Assembly (NCBI GenBank): GCA_910589415.1
Contig: OU342631.1
Coordinates: 61,222,598 to 61,286,597, forward strand
DNA: 64,000 bases
DNA from: Malachius bipustulatus
Taxonomy: Eukaryota; Arthropoda; Insecta; Coleoptera; Melyridae
Reading direction: 5' to 3'
Part shown: piece by piece, positions 57,569 through 64,000 of the stretch
Layout of the letters: each line of letters opens with the position of its first letter
Position numbering within the stretch: position 1 is the stretch's first letter
The notes under the pieces: model-generated
Seen by the model: only the letters and a program-made list of their open reading frames with translations
What the model was told of the DNA's origin: nothing
Database searches by the model: none
Translations under genes and position numbers: made by a program

Positions 57569-58035
57569 GTTTTGAGAGGAAGTGTCCGGTATTAATATTT
57601 TAAGGTATTTGTTAACATGATGCTGACTGACAAGGAGACTGAGTCATTCCTTTGTCAATCGGTCAGCTGTTGAGACACGCTACGCTACAGTTGTTAATTT
57701 AATACAAGAAACAAATAAAGTTTAATTTATTCCCTTATTATTTTCTTTCAATGATTAATCGATCTCATCCAAAATCTCATTTTTATTAATTAGTGTTTCA
57801 TTTGATTAGCAAAGTGCTAAAGGTTTTTTTGGTCTCTGAGTCGATTGGTAAACAGTGAAAAATTCGGTCGTGTTCCATCGAAGTTTTCTATGGTTTATAC
57901 GAGTTGAAAATTGCATTGTTTCCACTCAATAGTGAAAAGATAATAAGTAGTTTTAGTTTTCATTAAAATTTTTTGATCTTGAATAATTATATTTTTTATA
58001 TATTTTATATTTATATTTAAATATTAATATATTTT
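57569..58035. other. AT-rich stretch, no gene
   Basis: Nothing recognisable apart from ATATTTATAT-rich sequence at 57,985-58,050, just before the non-LTR element. Confidence 0.5.
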
Positions 58036-58163
58036 ATATTATATATTATATAGATCTTGATAACTAAAAAGGGCCATCCGTTTCGGTGCCTGGATAGGCA
58101 ACCAATTATTTCCACAAGATGTATGCTGATCTGCCCAGCTGCCCATAGCAAACCTAGATTATC

Positions 58164-58817
58164 ATGAATAAGGAAAGTCTGGCCACCTCTGACTACAGGA
58201 GCGGCCCAAACACTCAGAATGAAAATCAACCAACTGCCTCCACATCTGAAGAATCGCAAGTTATCAACCAAAGACGTTCATACACCCAAGCAACGAAATC
58301 CACACCAGTCATTACATTCCCAAAGAAAGATCAAGCAATAATAATAAACGTAAATGAGACACTAAAGTTAGGCGACTATGTTAAAGCAATCGGAGAAATA
58401 GTAAATCCAAAAAATATTATATTTGCCTCCCGTATCAGCAATAATAGAATTTGCATCTACCTAACCAATACAGAAATTGTGAACTCTCTAGTAACCGATC
58501 ATGAAACAATTAAAATAAGAGATATTGAGCTGCAAATACGACGCCTTATTACACCAGCGAAAAGGTTGATCATATCCAATGTGTGCCCCTCAATCCCTCA
58601 TCAAGTCATAGAACAAACACTTGTTACAATGGGTATGAGGTTGATCTCGCCGGTCTCCTTCCTGCGAGCAGGAATTCCGGGGGATGACTTCAGCCACATA
58701 CTGAGTTTCAGAAGGCAAGTATATATACACCCACCAAATAACCCGGATATTTTAAAAGAAACATCAACCATCATCACTTACGAAGAGACACAATACAGAA
58801 TTCCTATCCTACGATAG
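58164..58817 (+). pseudogene. I-like ORF1, N-terminal part
   Basis: 217 residues starting MNKESLATSD, with a polar N-terminus and then an RRM-like region (IRRLITPAKRLIISNVCPSI) as in Jockey/I-type ORF1 proteins, ending YRIPILR. The stop TAG at 58,815-58,817 is followed within two bases by the ATG of the zinc-knuckle part in another frame. The two should be one RNA-binding protein, so a one-base change is likely. Reinitiation at the adjacent ATG is a possible alternative. Confidence 0.8.
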
Positions 58818-58818
58818 C

Positions 58819-59529
58819 ATGGTGTGTTTTATCTGCAAACAAGCAGGACACATAGCTGGTAACTGCCCGAATCCAAAGCCCGGAATAGCTCAACCAGAAG
58901 TCGCAACTCTCACAAACCAAAACATGACCATATTAAACTCAGAACTACACATGAAAGATGACCAGTCCGCACCACAGACAAAGAAGCGACCCGCACCATC
59001 AGACACGGCTTCGTCCACCTCAAAAGATACCTCTCCAGACCCTGATCTACAATTAATGCAGCCCCCTGGAGAAGTTACAAGATTCTCACAGCGAAAACCG
59101 GAAAGAACCAAGAAACATAAAAAACTCAAACCATCAAACTCCACAAACTCACCGAATTCTGATTCACTAGAAACTATCAAGCATATTTTCGACGACAGCG
59201 CAAACCACCAGCTCATATCGGACTTCACATATGAGAAATTCAAAGCATTTATTGAAAACTGCAGTGGAAATCCAGATCCCCTATCTGAAGCCCGACGCTT
59301 CACAAGCAACATACCATCCCTACTAACGGACATTTATAATATATACCCAAATATCAAAGAAAGGAGTCTAAAGGTACGACTAACTCGCATATCAACAAAA
59401 ATCAAGAAACAAATAAAATCCGAAGGAATAGAAACAGAAAGTATAGCAAGCATCCAAAGTTCCCAGTACGATACAGACTCCTCCCAATTCCTAGAGGAAG
59501 AGGAGCAAGGCGCATTAGATTCATATTAG
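58819..59529 (+). pseudogene. I-like ORF1, zinc-knuckle C-terminal part
   Basis: 236 residues beginning with the zinc knuckle CFICKQAGHIAGNC (CX2CX4HX4C), which normally sits inside ORF1. A long polar Ser/Pro/Lys-rich tail follows (KKRPAPSD, TKKHKKLKPS), and then a helical C-terminus. It stops at 59,529, directly before the ORF2 frame. It binds element RNA in the ribonucleoprotein particle. Confidence 0.8.
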
Positions 59530-59530
59530 T

Positions 59531-62500
59531 CTCTTCAACCTAATACATTGGAATTGCCGCGGGCTCTACCCGCGATTACCTCGTATCCAACAGCTTATAG
59601 CAGACTGCACCCCCAGTGTAGTCTGCCTACAGGAAACGAATTTAAAACCCACACAAGCGCCAAGATTCTCTCAATACGTCGGCTATCATCAATATCGTAC
59701 CACACACCAAAATGCTAGCGGCGGCACCTCCATCTATATCAAAAACACATATCACAGTGAGGTACTGAACATAAATACAGACATAGAATCTACTGTAACG
59801 AATGTCTGGTGTCCAAACAAACTTACCGTTTGCAATATATGTATACTTGCCACCAAACCGCAACACTACGCAAGCTGAACTTATACAACTTATTGACCAA
59901 TTGCCTTCCCCGTTTCTCATAGTCGGTGACTTCAACGCCCATAATCAATTATGGGGATCCAGACAAACTTTCGGAAGGGGTAAAATCATCGAAAATATTA
60001 TAACATTCCATAACTTAGTTCTTCTAAATTCTGGCCAAAGTACCCATTTATGCATAGCCACCGGAAATTTCTCCTCCATCGATCTGAGTTTTTCAGACCC
60101 CAGATCAGCTCCCAATCTAGAATGGGAAGTGTTAGACAATTTATATGGAAGCAACCATTTTCCGATTAAAATAAATGATCGATCAAAGACTCTAAGCTGT
60201 ACCTCGACTCGGAAAGGGTGGAACATAAAAAACGCAGATTGGGCGAGCTTCCAGAATGCAATTTCAGATAAGATTAGCGAACTAGAAATAACAGGCGACA
60301 TAAACAACGACGTCGAAAAGTTCTCCAGAATAATAATAGAGGCTGCAGATAACCATGTAGGACGAACAAGATTCCCTAACACAGGCACAAAATCAGTCTT
60401 GTGGTGGAACAGTAAATGTCGAGACGCAGTTTCCAATACAAATCGTGCGCTAAACAAATATAGGAAACAGAAGACGCCTGAAAACCTACGCCACCTCAGG
60501 GAACAAAAATCAGCTGCCCAAGAAATCATCAATGAAAGTAAGACAAACGCTTGGAAAGACTATGTGTCTAAGATAACCTGCAACACAACACCAGGTGAAA
60601 TGTGGAACAAAATAAAAAGAATGAAGGGTTCAAAAACGGAGTTCAACATTCCGGCCTTAGAAGACTCAAATGGCATCAAGATCACCTCGAGTGGGGATAT
60701 TGCATCTCTGCTAGCGGAATCCATATCGCAAAAGTCCAGCAACGACAATTACAGCAAAGAGTTCTTACTACACAGGAAGGCAATAGAATCAGAGCAGCTA
60801 AATTATACCAAGAACTCATCAAATCCAATCAATTACGATCTTACCAAAGAAGAACTCCATTTCGCCCTAGCTAACACAAAAAACTCAGCCCCAGGTCCAG
60901 ATGAAATACCTGCTCTCTTCCTAAAAAATCTACCTGAAACTGCAATGGATCACATTCTAAAGCTCTTCAACACGATATGGAAAACAAACTCCTTCCCAAA
61001 ACAATGGCAAAACTCGATAATCTTGCCTATCTACAAACCTGGAAAACCAAAATGCGATCCCACATCATACAGACCTATATCTCTCACTTGTACAATGTGT
61101 AAGCTCCTAGAGAAAATAGTTAATAAAACACTTCTCTGGTACATAGATACAAACAAACTCATTGCACCCACACAAACAGGATTCCAACCGAACAAATGCA
61201 CCTTGGACAACCTCATCCAATTCAAAGAAGAAATTGAAGACGCCTTTCACTCCAACCAAAACCTCATGGCAGTTTTCTTTGACCTGGAACGAGCCTTCGA
61301 CACGACCTGGAAATACAGTATCCTCCGAAAACTGATAAAGCAAAATATAGGTGGACATATCTTGAAATTTATAGAAAACTTCCTGAAAGACAGAACTTTT
61401 CAAGTCAGAATTAATGATGTATACTCAGCGAGGCACAATCAGGAAAATGGAGTTCCTCAAGGCTTAGTCTTAAGCCCCACATTATTCCTGCTAGCAATCA
61501 ACGACGTTGACTCGGCAATTACGCCACCGTTAAAATCATCACTATATGCGGACGACCTCCTCATATACTGCAGGGGCAAATCTACAACAACAACTAGCAA
61601 CCTAATACAAGAAGCGATAAAGAGGCTGGAAGTCTGGTCAAATGAAACGGGCTTCAAGTTTTCAACCCAAAAATCCAAGTTCATGGTCTTCACAAAGAAA
61701 AAAACCCCAAGTAGATCACCAAAATTAAAACTAAACGGAGTTGATCTAGAACAGGTCAACTCCCATACATTCCTCGGCATAATTTTCGACTTCGGGCTCA
61801 ACTGGAAAACCCACATAAGTCAACTAAAAGCAGACTGCCTGCAACGGCTTAATATTATGAAATCTCTAGCCCATCACCGATGGGGAGCACACGAAACAGC
61901 TCTCCTAAAAATATACCGCTCCCTAGTACGAGCCAAAATTGATTACGGTGCCATTGTATATGGATCAGCCAGTAAGTCCACTTTAAAATGTCTGGACGTT
62001 ATACAGAACACAGGCCTCAGACTAGCTCTAGGTGCTTTCAGAGCAAGTCCCGTAATAAGTATACACAAGGAAGCCAATGAGCCGCCCCTCTGGATCCGGA
62101 GAAAATATCTCGAATATTCATATGCAGCTAGAATAGCGGCAAATGACCGGAACCCAGCATATAAGACCCTGTTCCACGAAAATTGTGATCAAAAGCACGC
62201 CAACAGACCACAATACCGGAAGCCCATCTGTCAGAAAATAAGAACCTCTAGCCTGAGAGTAGATCCCCGATCAATAGACCAAATTTCTCCTGGCAAAACC
62301 GCACCATGGACGCTCAGTCTCCCCCATTGTGACGCTACTCTAAATTCACGCATCAATCAATACACCACTAAAGATGAAATCCAAGAAGCATTTCAAGATC
62401 TCCTGGGGACATATGACTATGACATGAAAATTTCCACAGATGCTTCAAAGGGAAGAAACGGAGTAGGCTGCGCAATAGTATCAGACACACAGGAAATCAA

Positions 62501-63188
62501 ATTTCGGTTACTATCCTCATGCAGCGTGATTACAGCAGAACTCTTCGCAATATTCCAAGCAGTGAATTTACTGAAAAAAAAAATTTTTTACAAGGCAATG
62601 ATCTGTTCAGATTCTCTAGCAGCGGTCACCTTAATAAATAAACTCTTCACATACGATCCCCTTATAGGAAGAATACAAGAAGGTATCAATAATCTGATAA
62701 AACAGAGAAAATGGATAGCAATAATATGGATCCCAGCACATAGCAATATCAGAGACAACGAGAGAGCAGATGAAGCCGCTCGGAATGCCTCTTCAATGGA
62801 CCCAAATGTCACCGATCTCAGTCAACAAAAAGCGGACATCAAAGCCCAGATCATAAACCATATTACGGAATTATGGCATCAGCATTGGAACAATCAACAC
62901 ACCAAACTGTCTGAAATAGCGACTCACGAAGATCTACAATACCCACCGAATATCTCAAGACGTGACCTGACCGTACTCCGGAGACTAAGAATAGGCCACA
63001 CCAAATTAACGCACGCCTACATCATGACAAGACAGAATCCACCACAATGTGAAACCTGTGCCGTCCAACTGACAGTCAGACACATCCTTATTGACTGTCC
63101 AAAATACATAATTAAGTCACAGAAACCAAACCAACTTAGGATCCAACTTGCAAGAAATACTCAGCATAACTCCCCAAAGTGTGAATAA
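59531..63188 (+). pseudogene. I-like ORF2: endonuclease, reverse transcriptase, RNase H (one frameshift)
   Basis: The first 100 or so residues (HWNCRGL, VVCLQET: AP endonuclease start) are in one frame up to about 59,840. The rest is open from 59,802 in the next frame, so one base is out. Then come GDFNAHNQLWG (endonuclease), GPDEIPALFLK, FFDLERAFDTTW, GVPQGLVLSP and catalytic YADD (61,544-61,555). RNase H follows with TDASKGRNGVG (about 62,435), TAELFAIFQA, SDSLAAV and NERADEAA. A Cys/His motif near the end (CETCAVQLTVRHILIDC) is typical. All RT and RNase H catalytic acids are present. The enzyme nicks target DNA and copies element RNA in place. The 1,128-codon open stretch is close to intact. 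Confidence 0.92.
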
Positions 63189-63295
63189 GCTCATGAACTA
63201 CTTAAAGAAAGCCGACCTATTCGAACACCTCTGACATAAGTACCTACATAATTAATATAGCTATTACTTACCAAATCAAATAAATATACTTAGAT

Positions 63296-64000
63296 ATGTA
63301 GTGTTTGTCAGGATAGCTTTAATTAAAACCAACTAATAATTTAACGTTATTTAATTAGATCTTCTTGAGTAACTTTCAATATTCACAATCAATTTTCTCT
63401 AACTTATTTATTTACTTTTAGTCACCTGCTGTCATGGTTACACATTACCTGCAGACAGAGACTACTTAGAATATATAAATTTAATTAAAAATTCAGACAT
63501 ACTACAATTCGGCCATTCTGACCTTACTGTCTGACCTCAGACATGTCTATATTAATTAAATTCTTAATTTTGCATAATTCGTCCTAATAGGTACATAATT
63601 TCATAATTAACTACATAATAATTTTCCATAATTTTTCTTAATAGATATATAACTGCATAATAACTTCGTAATTCATAATAATATTGTCTTCTTCATAAAC
63701 AATTTTCCATAACTTTTCCTAATAGATACATAACTGCATAATAACTTCGTAATTCATAATTTTCCATAACAATGTCCTTAAGTACATAACTTCATAATTC
63801 ATAATAATATTGTCTTCTTCATAAATAATTTTCCATAACTTTTCCTAATAGATACATAACTTCTTTGGTCACTTGTGCTTGCACCTTCTCTTACCATAGT
63901 TGCTTCAAATCTAACATAAAGTTTTTAGCAACTTGATATGGAGCGTTTTTTACGTCATACGCTAGGGTACCAACTTTTCCTAGCTGCATAACAATCATAG
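63296..64000. repeat. AT-rich flank with a degenerate tandem repeat
   Basis: No gene is present. From about 63,590 to 63,870 a unit with TTTTCCATAACTTTTCCTAA, then TAGATACATAACTGCATAAT, ACTTCGTAATTCATAATAAT and TTGTCTTCTTCATAAA recurs two to three times with partial copies. The rest shows nothing I can name. Confidence 0.7.

Larger units (their letters stand above)
58050..63295 (+). mobile_element. I-like non-LTR retrotransposon, nearly full length
   Basis: It carries a Gag-like ORF1 with a CCHC knuckle (58,164-59,529) and ORF2 with AP endonuclease, RT and RNase H (about 59,531-63,188), a layout typical of the I group. A short 5' UTR (from about 58,050) and 3' UTR (to about 63,295) are inferred. 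No clear target duplication or tail could be fixed. Breaks are limited to a frame change in ORF1 at 58,815-58,819 and one in the endonuclease near 59,840, so it is fairly young but this copy is probably inactive. Confidence 0.85.

Overview
The window reads as nuclear DNA of an arthropod, most likely an insect. The signs are a replication-type histone H1/H3 pair with metazoan histone 3' stem-loops, an AT-rich repeat-dense background, tRNA-derived SINEs, several Ty3/Gypsy elements, I-like and CR1/Jockey-like non-LTR elements, a Penelope-like element, and DNA-transposon remnants. There are no introns, operons or prokaryotic signals. I cannot name the species. Apart from the two histone genes, essentially everything recognisable is mobile or repetitive.

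Layout. 1-2.9 kb: GC-rich histone locus with converging H1 (+) and H3 (-). 2.95-4.2 kb: probable hAT-like end with GAATACT-rich repeats, then a 200-N gap. 4.4-7.35 kb: decayed non-LTR element on the minus strand, split by a tRNA-derived SINE. 7.8-8.37 kb: a 335-bp tandem duplication whose second unit was hit by an LTR retrotransposon. 8,368-52,931: that single LTR element (Gypsy-1), with 1.6/1.5-kb LTRs, PBS, gag, pol, a third ORF and PPT. It is swollen to 44.6 kb because its gag was interrupted by about 32 kb of nested DNA. 53-56.1 kb: two further broken Gypsy elements joined head to head, plus 91-bp repeats. 56.83-57.56 kb: a hAT-type MITE with an 8-bp target duplication. 58-63.3 kb: a nearly full-length I-like non-LTR element with a few frameshifts. 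63.3-64 kb: AT-rich repeats.

The most unusual part is the nest inside Gypsy-1. Within an AT-rich insert in gag lie, in order and separated by (TA)n tracts: a Penelope-like element with 492-bp inverted terminal repeats; an 11.6-kb element (A) with about 27-bp inverted ends; and a 16.4-kb element (B) with different, about 25-bp inverted ends. A and B have no transposase. Their cores are arrays of the same roughly 168-170-bp satellite family. The Gypsy-1 LTRs differ by only two substitutions and one 157-bp deletion, so the whole 32 kb arrived recently. This suggests that ready-made satellite arrays move as cargo of transposons that target (TA)n microsatellites.

Element A also holds an inverted pair of 296-bp sequences, each with a complete canonical hammerhead ribozyme. 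The Penelope-like element carries a weaker hammerhead-like core in both terminal repeats. Gypsy-1 pol sits behind a textbook -1 slippery heptamer in the gag frame.
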